A stretch of 64,000 nt of DNA. Origin: an uncultured Isoptericola sp. (GTDB lineage Bacteria > Actinomycetota > Actinomycetes > Actinomycetales > Cellulomonadaceae). The position numbers and the translations under genes are program-made. Under the pieces are notes generated by a model, which made no database searches, was not told the DNA's origin, and worked only from the letters and a program-made list of their open reading frames with translations. The stretch lies in NCBI GenBank assembly GCA_947497265.1, contig CANMFP010000002.1, forward strand, positions 248,001 to 312,000, written 5' to 3'. Below, piece after piece: positions 53,929-63,181 of the stretch (position 1 is the stretch's first letter; every line of letters starts with the position of its first letter).

Positions 53929-54336
53929 TCAGCGAATAACTCCCATACGCCACGCTGATCCGTCCCGGATATACATCTTCGCCAGAATGCGACGAGAGAC
54001 TTCGAGTGATATCGTGAACATCGCTGGCAGGAATGCGAACCAAAGCCATAGAGAGAATATCCACATCAGCGCGACGCCGGTCGCGGCAACCACGAACAAG
54101 AGAAGAACAAGAAAGGCGATGCCCAAATCCGTGCGTGACGACGCGATTCCAACACCGACACGACGATCTAGAACACTCACCAGGCCCAGCGGAAAACACC
54201 AAGCACTCCCGACAAGCGCCAGGAATACCGGCTCACTGAGGCCAGCAAACACAAAGACTGACCCCATTATCGGCAAGATCCACACTGTAGGCCGTGCGAG
54301 GGCAAATATGCTGCCTCTAGGAACCGTCTTACTCAC
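53929..54336 (-). CDS. Membrane immunity protein candidate for the main Rhs toxin
   Basis: A 135-aa protein with about four hydrophobic helices (WILPIMGSVFVFAGL, VFLALVGSAWCFPLGLV, LGIAFLVLLLFVVAATGVAL, FSLWLWFAFLPAMF). The GTG start at 54336 overlaps the rhs stop by four bases, the canonical place for the cognate immunity gene. Its multi-helix form hints that the toxin acts at a membrane. No family recognised; AT-richer than the core. Confidence 0.7.
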   Translation of the reverse strand: MSKTVPRGSIFALARPTVWILPIMGSVFVFAGLSEPVFLALVGSAWCFPLGLVSVLDRRVGVGIASSRTDLGIAFLVLLLFVVAATGVALMWIFSLWLWFAFLPAMFTISLEVSRRILAKMYIRDGSAWRMGVIR

Positions 54337-57300
54337 TCGCAAATCCTAGCACAGTTGGTGCTCAATCCAGTCGTGACCGCAAATCCGCCTGAATCGATGA
54401 TGAAGCTAGTAAACATCACACCTTCTCCACCGAGACTGTTGGCGGCTCGCTGAAATCCGGCGCCGAGGCCGAAAGTCGCCACTCCTCCAACGGCTGATAT
54501 TCCGGACGCCTTCGCGCTTGTCGTGTCACCCAGCGCCAAATTCTGTATCGCATTCACGGATGAGAACCCTGATGAAACCAGCCCCGTTGCCGAGGCCAGG
54601 GGAACGGTTCCACCGGCGGTAGGTGCAGCAGCGAGTGATAATCCTAGGCTAGCTATGCCCGTCGCATTGGCTGCAGCCTCAGTCGCAAACTCGCCCCTCT
54701 GGAGGTACACCGTCGTGGAGATAGGGTCGTAACAAGCAGCCCCCAAATACATTGACTGTTCCGTGCAAGAATCGACGATCGGCTCGAGATCATACACCCA
54801 AGCGTCAGGTCGAGGCGTAGACATTAGTGCCGCAAGCAAGCTCTGATCAACCTTAGTGCCAGCGCGGAGGCCCTCTGCTGGAATATCGCTGATGTCTCCG
54901 CTATAGGTTCCTGGGCCCGGGTCTGACCTTACGGTTGGCGGTTTGGGAAGTTCCACCGGCGGTGTGACCGTCTCGGGATCGCGCAGGGGTGGCGGCTTGA
55001 TGTTCTGGCCAGACGGCGTATTGAAGTGTGGTTTTCCACCGGCACCGGGGATCGTGTTGAAGGTTGGGAGGAGTCCGGTGGGGTCGGTCCAGGTGACCGG
55101 GTTGGCGTTGGAGTAGGTGTAGGCGTGCCATTGCTGGGGGTCGGTCAGGTCCATGACGGGGTCGACGGAGATGAACGCTCCGAGCAAGGGGTCGTAGTAG
55201 CGCGCCCCGATCGCGGTCAGACCAGTGGTGTCGGCGGGTTTGTCGATGAAGCCCCGGTCCCCCGTCCAGCCCGGCGTGCTCGAGTTGCCGTTGGGATCAC
55301 CGGCCGCGGTGTCGCGTGGCGCGCCGAACGGGTCCAGCAGTCGCCGCACCACGGTGTTGGCCACGTTCGCGATCTGCAGGCCGCCGGTCTGGTGGTGGTC
55401 GGCGAAGATCGAAGTCACGTCCGCGAAACTGCTGCCCGTGCGCACACCCACGGTCTGCCCGGCGAAGGTGTAGTACCGCGTCGCCTGCACACCCCCGGTC
55501 GTGACCGTGAGTTCCTGACCCGGCAGGTAGACGGTGGTGGTGCCACCCTGGGTGCGCACGAGCCGGTCACCGTCGGCGGAGTACACGTACTCGTGCGACT
55601 CGTCCACCTGCACGCTGCCATCACCATCGTCGTCAGCAGTCACAGTGCGCAACTCGCCCTCACGGTCCCACGTCAGACTCTGCGCAGCCTGACCGGCCAC
55701 ATCACGCGCGGTCAAGTTCCCCGCCGCGTCGTAGCCGAACGTCGAGGCCCCGACCTGACCGCCGTCGTCGGTAGCAGTCACCTTCGTGGTGGCATGCGGA
55801 CGATCCTGACCCGCACCCGGCTGACTGTAGGTCGAGACCAGGCCCCCTCCCTGCCCGGAAGCCCGGTGCAGCACCGTCGAGGTCCGATTACCGATCGTGT
55901 CATAGGAGTACGACTTCCAATACGGCTGCGCACCACCCAACGCCCCGACCGAGCGACCCGCCGAGCAGTCCCCGCTCGCCGGGGTCCACGCCTGAGTCAG
56001 ACGCCGCGCCCAGTCATAGTCGAAACACTGCCGATCAGCCGTAGACCCGCCCAACGACGGCACATCCTTGATCGAAAGTACGTTGCCAGCCGCGTCATAG
56101 TCGTAGGTCGCGTGCGCCAACTCATGCAGCTGGTCGTCCGGGTCCCCGGTCTCCTGGGTCGTGGTCACTCCCACCAGCCGGCGAGTACCGGTCTCGTAGT
56201 ACCGCGCCTGCTGGTAGGCATACACCGAACCCGTACGCAGGTAGGACACCTCACCGGTGGGCCGGTAATCGGCCCGCACCACGTACGGACCCCACCCGAA
56301 ACCACCGTTCATCCCATCAGCAGCGTTCGTGTCCGAGTACAGGGTGGTCACGCGCTCCTGGCCCAGACCACCGGCAGCGGGCAGGACCTGCTCCTTGATG
56401 CGCCCGTCAGCGGTGTACACGTACTCGGTCGTATAGTCCCCGGCCGCAGCACCCAGCGAAGCCGGCAACGACATCGTGCGACCTTCCGGCTGGTAGCGGT
56501 CGGTGTACCCGGTGACCGTCGTGGTGTATGCCTGCCCGTCGTCGTACCGTACCGAGGACGTCAGCTGCCCCTTAGCCACCGTGTCGTAGGACCACTTCGC
56601 GCGCACCGCACCACTCGGACTGTTGTCCCGCAGCGTGGTCTTGCGACCCAGCCGGTCGTAGGTGTACGCCACGGTCCTGCCGCGCGCGTCGGTGGAAGTG
56701 ACCACGTTGCCCAGACTGTCATACGTGCTCGACGTGGTGCCCTTGTCCGGGTCGTCCGCGCTGACCTGACGGCCCCGCATGTCGTAGGCGTAGCTCCACG
56801 TGTTGCCCTCCGGGTCGGTCACCCCCACAAGCCGGTCGGCGTCGTCATAGTCATAGGTGGTGGCGTGATGGGTCCCCGAGGGCCCCGCACCTGTGTACTC
56901 GCGCAGCTCGACCGTGTTGCCGCGCGCGTCCGAGATGGTCGTGGTCGGCACCCCACCGGCCGGCGGGTCGACACTGACCCGGTCACCGCCGTAACTGGTG
57001 GTCGTGGTCCACTTCGGCAGATAGTTCGTCTCGTTGTCCGGTTTCTCGCCGTCTCCGACCTGGAACGTCTCGGCCACCGCCCGGCCCGCGCCGTCGTACT
57101 CGGTCTCGATACGCGAGTCCACGACCCGGGTGGGCACCAGCAGGTTGCCAGTCGCGGTGCCGGTGGTGGGCCACTTCTCGCGCGTGACGACGCTCAGACC
57201 CCGCGAGTCGTAGACGGTGTCGGTCACGACACGGCCGACCGCGCTCGCCGAAGCAGAGGGCTGCTGGCTCTGCCGCTGCCGAAGCAGTCCGTCGTAGATC

Positions 57301-60300
57301 ACACTCGAGGCGACATAGTCTGACGCGTCGTGGTTGAGGGTCTCGGTCAGCACCGAGTTCTGGCCGCTCGTCGAGACGGTGTAGGTGAACTTCGTGGTCG
57401 GGGTGTCGCTGCCCTGCACCCGGCCGGGCTCCCACACCTTGACAAGCCGCCCCAGGCCGTCGTACTCACCGGTGGTGGTCTTGCCGTTGGCGTCCTCGAT
57501 CGCGGTCGGCACAGCCCACAACGGGTTGAACGTGGTGGTCTGGGTGTGCCGGGTCAGCGGCCCCGAACCGTCAGGGTCCGGGGACGTGACCGTCTTGGAG
57601 CGGGTCAGGCCACCGGTGTTGTCGTAGGTCGTGGTGGTGCTGTACGCCTCGGCATTCTTCGACAGCGTCTGCTGCCCGTACGCGTTATAGCCCATCCGCT
57701 CGACGTTGACGTACCGCGACGACCCCGACACGTACCGGGTCAGCTCCTGGCGGGCGGTGAGACGACCCTTGCTCGGCGCCTGGTCGATCGCACCAGAGTC
57801 GTAGAAGAACCGCTCATCGGCGATGACGTCCGCGGGCCTCTTTGCGCTTGAACGGTTCGCGCACGTCGTCGCCACGGTCTCTGTGCGCCGCACGGTATCC
57901 AAGATGTTCTTGGCCACGTTCCGGTTGTACAGCGTGTATGTGCAGCGTTCGTCGCCGCTGACAGCCGTGTCACCATGGTCGGTCACCTGGACCGGCATGC
58001 CATAGGAGTCGAACTGCGTCACGGTCCGGGTGTTGCGTTCATCGCCGGGCAGTGCCGGCGCCGTGGTGCGGGTGATGGTCTCCTGGACCCCGGTGTGGAA
58101 CGCCTTGTGGTCGCTGTCATCGGGATCCACGGCGGTCGCCGCGGACCTCCAGGGCTTGGACAGGGTCCGGTCCACGACGCTGGAGCCGTCGAAGGTGATC
58201 TGCTCGCGCACCATGCCGGCGTACTCGTCGAGGTCGTTGATGCCGTCGATCTGGACCGAACGGGTCCCGCCCGAGCCGTTCTTGTCACCGTGCATGCCGC
58301 GGAAGTATCGGTAGCGTTCGTGCAGCCGCGGAGCATCGGCGTCGCCGCTGGTACCGGTGAACATGTCCACGCGCGCATACCCGCGCAGCTGTCCCCAGGT
58401 GCGGTACTTGGGCCGCACCAGCTCGTTGTCGTCGTGGTGCCAGGCCGGCCCGCCGGTGTAGGCGTAGCTCGTCACGATCGGCGCGCTGCCGTGCAGGTGC
58501 GGGTCCTCGGTCACAGTCGAGACCCGGTAGTGGTGGAAGTACTCCAAGATCGGGTCCTGGCTGCCCTGCGGCGTCCAGTACACCGGCTGGCACCGCATCG
58601 TGTTCGACTCCGGCGCAGAGGGCAGATTCCCCGTCGTGCACTGGCGCGCCGAGTAGGAGATCTGGGTGCGGGCACCAGACTCGCCGATGATCTCGTTGAG
58701 ACGGTAGCGCGTCATCGCCGGCCCGAGGTCGCCGGTGCGGTCGACACGATTCTCCAACTGCTCGTAGCCAAACTGCACCTTCGGCAACAGCTTGTCCGCG
58801 ATGGTGCCGCCCTGGCCCCGATGCTGGATGCTCTCCAGACGCACGGTGGCATTGCTGCCGTCACCCGGGTCCGGGATCGCTTGGGTCAGATCCCAACGGT
58901 CCACGTACCGCCACACCCCGTCGACGCGCATCTGGGTGCGCACGGCCGCAAGGCGCTTGCGGTCGAAGAAGACCGGCGAGGTTACGTTCGCGCACGACGA
59001 AGACCCGGACTCGCACAGCAGGTCCTGGGGCACGTCGGGCCAGTGCTCGGCGTTTGCCTCGTTCAGCTTGCCGGCCGCGCAGTCGAAGTCGCTGGTGGCG
59101 ATGCAGCGCTCGGTGTAGTCGAACAGCACCCGTGCTGGCGGGGTCGCCCCCAGGTCGTCGCTGCGCTGCCCGTACTCGATACGTGTCAGACGTCCGCCAC
59201 GCTGATAGGGCGCGACACCGTCGTCGTTGTTGTAGCCGTACCGGTTGGTGTCGCGGGCATACACGTACGTCATCGTGTTGCGCGAGGTGTCCTCGACATG
59301 GTCGAGGTTCCACCGCCACGTCTGCTGGCAGCGCGAGTCGGCGAACGTGGCGTTGTAGCAGGGCTCGCCCGGGTGGTTGCCATACACCGGCACGACCCAG
59401 GACGAACTCAGCTGGGCGCCGCCTGCCTCGGCTCGGTCCCGGCCGAACCAGTACGTGGTGCCATCGGTCGTGGTCAGCTTCCAGTACTCGTCGTCGTTGT
59501 CGCTGTTCCAACCGCCCGTGGCGTGCTTGACCACGGTGTTGTCATCGTTCTCGGGCCGCCAGGTGTCGGTGTTGCCGTCGCGCACGAGCTCGGTCGCGGC
59601 TCCGTTGAATACCAAGGTGGCGTTGTTGCTCTTCCAGCACAGGTCACCGCTGTCGTGGTCGGCGTTGTTCGGCGCTTTGCCGTCGACGTTCTTCTGGTCC
59701 TCGATGCACGGCACGTACTTGCGCTCGATATATCCCGAGAAGTCGCCCGTCCAGCCGTCGCCCACCTGGGAGGACTGGTTGTTGGTCGAGGCCACCTTGC
59801 CGTCCAGCGACGCGCTGGAGTAGTTCAACGACAGATCCGGAGCGAGTCCTCCAGGCACCGGCGGGGTACGCAGCGGATACGACCAGGAGAACGACCCCGT
59901 CTGCATCGACACGTCCCACGACGACGACGGGGACAACGACGTCGCGCCCCAGTCCCCCGTCGAGCCCGAGGTGTCCGCCACGGCCGCCAGCAGCATCGTC
60001 GTCGACGTCTCACTCACCGACTCCAGCGGCGAACTCGAGACGGAGTTCGAAGGCGACGCAACAGATGCAGCCTCCGCGTCCGGGGCGGCCGGGTCCTCGT
60101 CGGGCTCGGGGAAGGTCACCGTCCCTGACAGTGTCATCGCCTCGGCGTCCAGCTCGACATCTCTGACCTCGGCCGGCTCCCGGCACGCCGATAGTTGTGG
60201 CGTCGTGGCCGCGCACGCCGGCAACGCCTGCAGCGTCAACCGGTGCACGAGGTCGCCGCTACCGGCCAGGTAGGACACATCCAGGGACACCCGTCCCCGG

Positions 60301-60836
60301 GCGGGACCCGCGCCGGCAGACTCCGATGCCGCCCGCGAGGAGGTCGGCTGCTGCGGCTTCGCCAGCTGCGGTGCTAGTGCCACGACCGGACCGGCGGCAC
60401 CCAGCGCGCGGGCCGTCGTCTCGGGCAGGTTCTCCACCCGCATCCCAGTCAAGCCGTCGGTGCTTTCGAGGCCAACCTGCAGTCCGCCGGCCTCCCCCGT
60501 CGCTGCGACCGCACGCGTCGACGCCTGCGCTGGCAGCCGCAATGACGCCACGCCCGCGGCCGGAGGAACGACCTCCTGGGCTTTCTTCGGCCCGACCGCT
60601 TCCCCGACTACCGGTTCGGTGATCGTGGCCTCGGTCGCCGGGACGAGGTCGATCTCCTGGGACTCCAAGCCCAACCCATCCGAGTGAGCACGTGCCTCCT
60701 CGATCGTCCACGGCTCGCGATCACTGGCCGCGTTGCCTACGGCGCCCGCGGGGGTTGCCAGGGTAGCCGTGAGCACCACTGCCAGCGAAGCGGCCGTTGT
60801 CCTGCCGGCGCGTCGGCGCGCCGTCGAGGTCTTCAC
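54333..60836 (-). CDS. Rhs/YD-repeat polymorphic toxin, secreted
   Basis: A 2167-aa protein. Signal peptide ~1-35 (ASLAVVLTATLATPAGA) for Sec export; linker; an SpvB-like beta domain from ~300 (VPGGLAPDLSLNYSS, GDGWTGDFSGYIERKY); many YD repeats over ~900-1850 (YDGLGRLVKV, YDTIGNRTST, YDAAGNVLSI) that by analogy form a shell around the toxin; and the Rhs core end at ~1880-1920 (YDPLLGAFISVDPV, NPVTWTDPTGL). The last ~248 residues are the variable tip: a Pro-rich linker and then a Gly/Ala-rich hydrophobic tail with paired cysteines. The tip matches no toxin family I know. GTG 60836 has AGGAG eight bases upstream. The last gene of a LamG-Rhs-immunity operon. Confidence 0.92.
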   Translation of the reverse strand: MKTSTARRRAGRTTAASLAVVLTATLATPAGAVGNAASDREPWTIEEARAHSDGLGLESQEIDLVPATEATITEPVVGEAVGPKKAQEVVPPAAGVASLRLPAQASTRAVAATGEAGGLQVGLESTDGLTGMRVENLPETTARALGAAGPVVALAPQLAKPQQPTSSRAASESAGAGPARGRVSLDVSYLAGSGDLVHRLTLQALPACAATTPQLSACREPAEVRDVELDAEAMTLSGTVTFPEPDEDPAAPDAEAASVASPSNSVSSSPLESVSETSTTMLLAAVADTSGSTGDWGATSLSPSSSWDVSMQTGSFSWSYPLRTPPVPGGLAPDLSLNYSSASLDGKVASTNNQSSQVGDGWTGDFSGYIERKYVPCIEDQKNVDGKAPNNADHDSGDLCWKSNNATLVFNGAATELVRDGNTDTWRPENDDNTVVKHATGGWNSDNDDEYWKLTTTDGTTYWFGRDRAEAGGAQLSSSWVVPVYGNHPGEPCYNATFADSRCQQTWRWNLDHVEDTSRNTMTYVYARDTNRYGYNNDDGVAPYQRGGRLTRIEYGQRSDDLGATPPARVLFDYTERCIATSDFDCAAGKLNEANAEHWPDVPQDLLCESGSSSCANVTSPVFFDRKRLAAVRTQMRVDGVWRYVDRWDLTQAIPDPGDGSNATVRLESIQHRGQGGTIADKLLPKVQFGYEQLENRVDRTGDLGPAMTRYRLNEIIGESGARTQISYSARQCTTGNLPSAPESNTMRCQPVYWTPQGSQDPILEYFHHYRVSTVTEDPHLHGSAPIVTSYAYTGGPAWHHDDNELVRPKYRTWGQLRGYARVDMFTGTSGDADAPRLHERYRYFRGMHGDKNGSGGTRSVQIDGINDLDEYAGMVREQITFDGSSVVDRTLSKPWRSAATAVDPDDSDHKAFHTGVQETITRTTAPALPGDERNTRTVTQFDSYGMPVQVTDHGDTAVSGDERCTYTLYNRNVAKNILDTVRRTETVATTCANRSSAKRPADVIADERFFYDSGAIDQAPSKGRLTARQELTRYVSGSSRYVNVERMGYNAYGQQTLSKNAEAYSTTTTYDNTGGLTRSKTVTSPDPDGSGPLTRHTQTTTFNPLWAVPTAIEDANGKTTTGEYDGLGRLVKVWEPGRVQGSDTPTTKFTYTVSTSGQNSVLTETLNHDASDYVASSVIYDGLLRQRQSQQPSASASAVGRVVTDTVYDSRGLSVVTREKWPTTGTATGNLLVPTRVVDSRIETEYDGAGRAVAETFQVGDGEKPDNETNYLPKWTTTTSYGGDRVSVDPPAGGVPTTTISDARGNTVELREYTGAGPSGTHHATTYDYDDADRLVGVTDPEGNTWSYAYDMRGRQVSADDPDKGTTSSTYDSLGNVVTSTDARGRTVAYTYDRLGRKTTLRDNSPSGAVRAKWSYDTVAKGQLTSSVRYDDGQAYTTTVTGYTDRYQPEGRTMSLPASLGAAAGDYTTEYVYTADGRIKEQVLPAAGGLGQERVTTLYSDTNAADGMNGGFGWGPYVVRADYRPTGEVSYLRTGSVYAYQQARYYETGTRRLVGVTTTQETGDPDDQLHELAHATYDYDAAGNVLSIKDVPSLGGSTADRQCFDYDWARRLTQAWTPASGDCSAGRSVGALGGAQPYWKSYSYDTIGNRTSTVLHRASGQGGGLVSTYSQPGAGQDRPHATTKVTATDDGGQVGASTFGYDAAGNLTARDVAGQAAQSLTWDREGELRTVTADDDGDGSVQVDESHEYVYSADGDRLVRTQGGTTTVYLPGQELTVTTGGVQATRYYTFAGQTVGVRTGSSFADVTSIFADHHQTGGLQIANVANTVVRRLLDPFGAPRDTAAGDPNGNSSTPGWTGDRGFIDKPADTTGLTAIGARYYDPLLGAFISVDPVMDLTDPQQWHAYTYSNANPVTWTDPTGLLPTFNTIPGAGGKPHFNTPSGQNIKPPPLRDPETVTPPVELPKPPTVRSDPGPGTYSGDISDIPAEGLRAGTKVDQSLLAALMSTPRPDAWVYDLEPIVDSCTEQSMYLGAACYDPISTTVYLQRGEFATEAAANATGIASLGLSLAAAPTAGGTVPLASATGLVSSGFSSVNAIQNLALGDTTSAKASGISAVGGVATFGLGAGFQRAANSLGGEGVMFTSFIIDSGGFAVTTGLSTNCARICE

Positions 60837-60911
60837 GATGAGCACTCCTGTCTCGTATACAGCACCGGTCGCCGCCGGCTCGATGAGGGGGGACGTCGTC
60901 GGGACGGGGAC

Positions 60912-61471
60912 CTAGCTGGACTGCGGTATCGGCAAAGGAGTGCCTAGGCAGATGTTCTGCAACGTCCCGTCATCGAGCGGAGCGCCGGGATAGACACGCA
61001 CCTCGTCGACGGCACCGGCGAAGGCCCATCGCGGCGTCCCGTTCGCCACCCCCGAACCGAGGCGCAAGGGACCTGTCGTCGTCCACGCCGACCAGCCGCT
61101 GCCGCCCTCGCCGAGCTCGCCCAGCGTTCCGGCGACGGGTCGCTCGTACGAACCCAGCGGGCAGGCGTAGGCCTGGACCGTCTCGGCGACGGCGTCATAG
61201 ATGCCGACCACGTGGACCCACTCACCCTCGACAACGGGTACCGCGGTACGCGAGACGATCTCGTCGGAGTTCGCGTCGTTGTCCTGCACCTGCCAGAACG
61301 ACCAGCACGGCACTTGGTTCACCGTCGGGCAGTTCGGACCCGAGGTGAAACCCAGGTGCAGCCCCGAACCGAACGCACCGTCACCTGCCAACGGCTCCTG
61401 AGAAATCGCCGCACCCCACTCCGCCTCGTCGGTGCCCTCAGGAACCGAATCAGCACGCAGGTGAACCGCCC
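60912..61471 (-). pseudogene. LamG-like protein, C-terminal remnant cut by IS3
   Basis: About 186 residues of a concanavalin-like (LamG) domain survive: GLHLGFTSGPNCP, EGEWVHVVGIYDAVAETVQAY and FAGAVDEVRVYPGAPLDDG. The upstream part is removed at 61471 by the IS3 element. LamG proteins often precede Rhs genes in actinobacteria, and the stop here is only 75 bases before the rhs start, so it was probably the first gene of that operon. The insertion also separates rhs from the original promoter. Confidence 0.8.
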
Positions 61472-61515
61472 TGGGTTTGTTGGAGGTTCCTGACCTTGGA
61501 AACGAGGATGGAGCC

Positions 61516-61823
61516 ATGCCGAAGGAGCAGACGCCGGGCAAGCCGCAGACGCGGCGGGGATGAGGAGAAGGCCGCCGCGGTGCGGATGGTGCGGACCCTG
61601 CGGGCGGAGCTGGGGACCGAGCACGGCACGGTGCAGCGGGTCGCGACCCAGCTGGGCTACGGGGTCGAGTCGGTGCGTCAGTGGGTCAAGCAGGCCGAGA
61701 TCGACGACGGGCACGCACCTGGGATCACCACTGCGGAGGCGCGGCGGATCCGGGAGCTCGAGCAGGAGAACCGGGAGCTGCGGCGCGCGAACGAAATCTT
61801 GAAGCGGGCCGCAAGTTTCTTCG
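61516..61823 (+). pseudogene. IS3 orfA, frameshifted and interrupted
   Basis: ATG 61516 opens MPKEQTPGKPQTRRG and then meets a stop. A one-base change puts the rest (DEEKAAAVRMVRTLRAELG, ESVRQWVKQAEIDDG, NRELRRANEILKRAASFF) in another frame. The protein is the HTH/leucine-zipper OrfA of IS3 elements. It ends at the IS110 insertion; the last codons (AELDRQHKR) lie at 63156-63185. So orfA is inactive twice over. Confidence 0.8.
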
Positions 61824-62034
61824 GGTCAGTACCAGACTGAGGGTGGCTCGGCGGGGTTGGCTCGTTTCTTCGTTGTCCTCGTGGCTTCTCCGCGATGTGC
61901 CGCTTCGTCGGGCCGGCACTGCTGTTCGAGATCGTGGCCTGATAGGAGCCTGCGCGCTCGTCCTGCCCCACTGAGGCGTGCCCGGTCTCGACCAGCTGTG
62001 CCGTCCCGCAGGTCAACGGCATCGGAGGTTGGAG
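61824..62034 (+). ncRNA. Candidate bridge RNA region of the IS110 element
   Basis: The non-coding left end between the insertion junction and the transposase start. IS110-group elements are known to express a structured bridge RNA from this end, with loops pairing to target and donor DNA. I did not fold this stretch, so the assignment rests on family knowledge and position. Confidence 0.4.
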
Positions 62035-63129
62035 ATGACGGTCGTCGGCATCGACGCCCACAAGAACTGGCACACTCTCGTCGCGGTCGACGACGTCGGC
62101 AAGCGGGTCGCGGTACTCACGGTCGAGGCCCGTGCTGGTGGGCATCGGCAGGTCATGAAGTGGCTGGGCCAGTTCGATGAGGTGCGGGTCGCGGTCGAGG
62201 ACTGCCGCCATCTGACCCGCCGGTTGGAGGCTGATCTGCTCGATGCCGGGCACAAGGTCGTGCGGGTCCACACCCGCCTGATGGCGGGCATGCGCCAGTC
62301 CGGGCGGGAGCCGGGTAAGTCCGACCCGATCGATGCCGAGGCCGTCGCCCGGGTCGCTCTGCGTGAGGACGACCTGCCGACCGCCGAACTGCCCGGTCCC
62401 GCACGGGAGATCAAGTTGTTCTCGGACCATCGTCGCAGCCTCGTCGCGCGCCGCACTGCGATGCAGTCCAAGGTCCGCTGGTTCCTGCACGAGATCGACC
62501 CTGACCTGCACATCCCTTCCCGCGGCCTGCGTCGCTACCAGCTGCTCGACGACCTGATCGGGCTGCTCGAGAATCGAGCTGGTGCCATCGCTGAGATCGC
62601 CCGCGACCTGCTCCAAGACATCCGCTCGCTGACCCGCCGGATCAACGAGATCGAGAGCCGGCTGACCAGGCTCGTGCGCAACGACCACCCGTGCCTGCTT
62701 GAGGTTCCCGGTCTGGGTGTCCTGGGTGCCGCGATGATCGTCGGCGAGACCGCCGGCGTGCGACGGTTCAAGTCCAAGGACGCCTTCGCCCGCTTCAACG
62801 GCACTGCACCGATCCCGGTCTGGTCAGGGAACAAGGAGCGCGTGAGACTCTCGCGCGGGGGCAACCGTCGAATCAACACCGCCCTGCACATGGCTGCCGT
62901 CACTCAGCTTCGCCTCGGCGCCGAGGGCGCCGCCTACTACGACAAGCTCATCGCGGCGGGCAAGACCCGCACCGAGGCGCTGCGCCTACTCCGACGACGT
63001 ATCTCCGACCGAGTCTTCGCGGCCATGAGGTCCGATGAACCCGCAGGCGGTCTCTCTGCCGTGCCCCCGGACCAGCCCGGCTCGCCGGAGTCCCCGATCG
63101 ACGTCACAGACCTCGCAGAAGCCGCCTGA
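62035..63129 (+). CDS. IS110-family transposase (DEDD recombinase)
   Basis: A 364-aa RuvC-like DEDD recombinase: GIDAHKNWH at the N-terminus, VAVEDCRHLTRRLEADLL, SDPIDAEAVARVAL for further acidic residues, and the C-terminal Tnp20 domain (VPGLGVLGAAMIVGE, RLSRGGNRRINTALHMAAV) that carries the catalytic Ser. ATG 62035 follows GGAGG. Complete. Confidence 0.94.
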   Translation: MTVVGIDAHKNWHTLVAVDDVGKRVAVLTVEARAGGHRQVMKWLGQFDEVRVAVEDCRHLTRRLEADLLDAGHKVVRVHTRLMAGMRQSGREPGKSDPIDAEAVARVALREDDLPTAELPGPAREIKLFSDHRRSLVARRTAMQSKVRWFLHEIDPDLHIPSRGLRRYQLLDDLIGLLENRAGAIAEIARDLLQDIRSLTRRINEIESRLTRLVRNDHPCLLEVPGLGVLGAAMIVGETAGVRRFKSKDAFARFNGTAPIPVWSGNKERVRLSRGGNRRINTALHMAAVTQLRLGAEGAAYYDKLIAAGKTRTEALRLLRRRISDRVFAAMRSDEPAGGLSAVPPDQPGSPESPIDVTDLAEAA

Positions 63130-63181
63130 CGCCCCTCACTTGACATAGGAGCATCGCGGAGCTCGACCGCCAGCACAAGAG

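Larger units (their letters stand above)
61824..63153 (+). mobile_element. IS110-family insertion sequence
   Basis: About 1330 bp inserted in IS3 orfA. The host sequence TTCTTCG (to 61823) and CGGAGCTC (from ~63157) rejoin in frame, with TCG present at both junctions as a likely core. No terminal inverted repeats or target duplication, as expected for IS110. The left non-coding end is ~210 bases, the right only ~24, the layout of IS110-group rather than IS1111-group elements. Confidence 0.85.
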
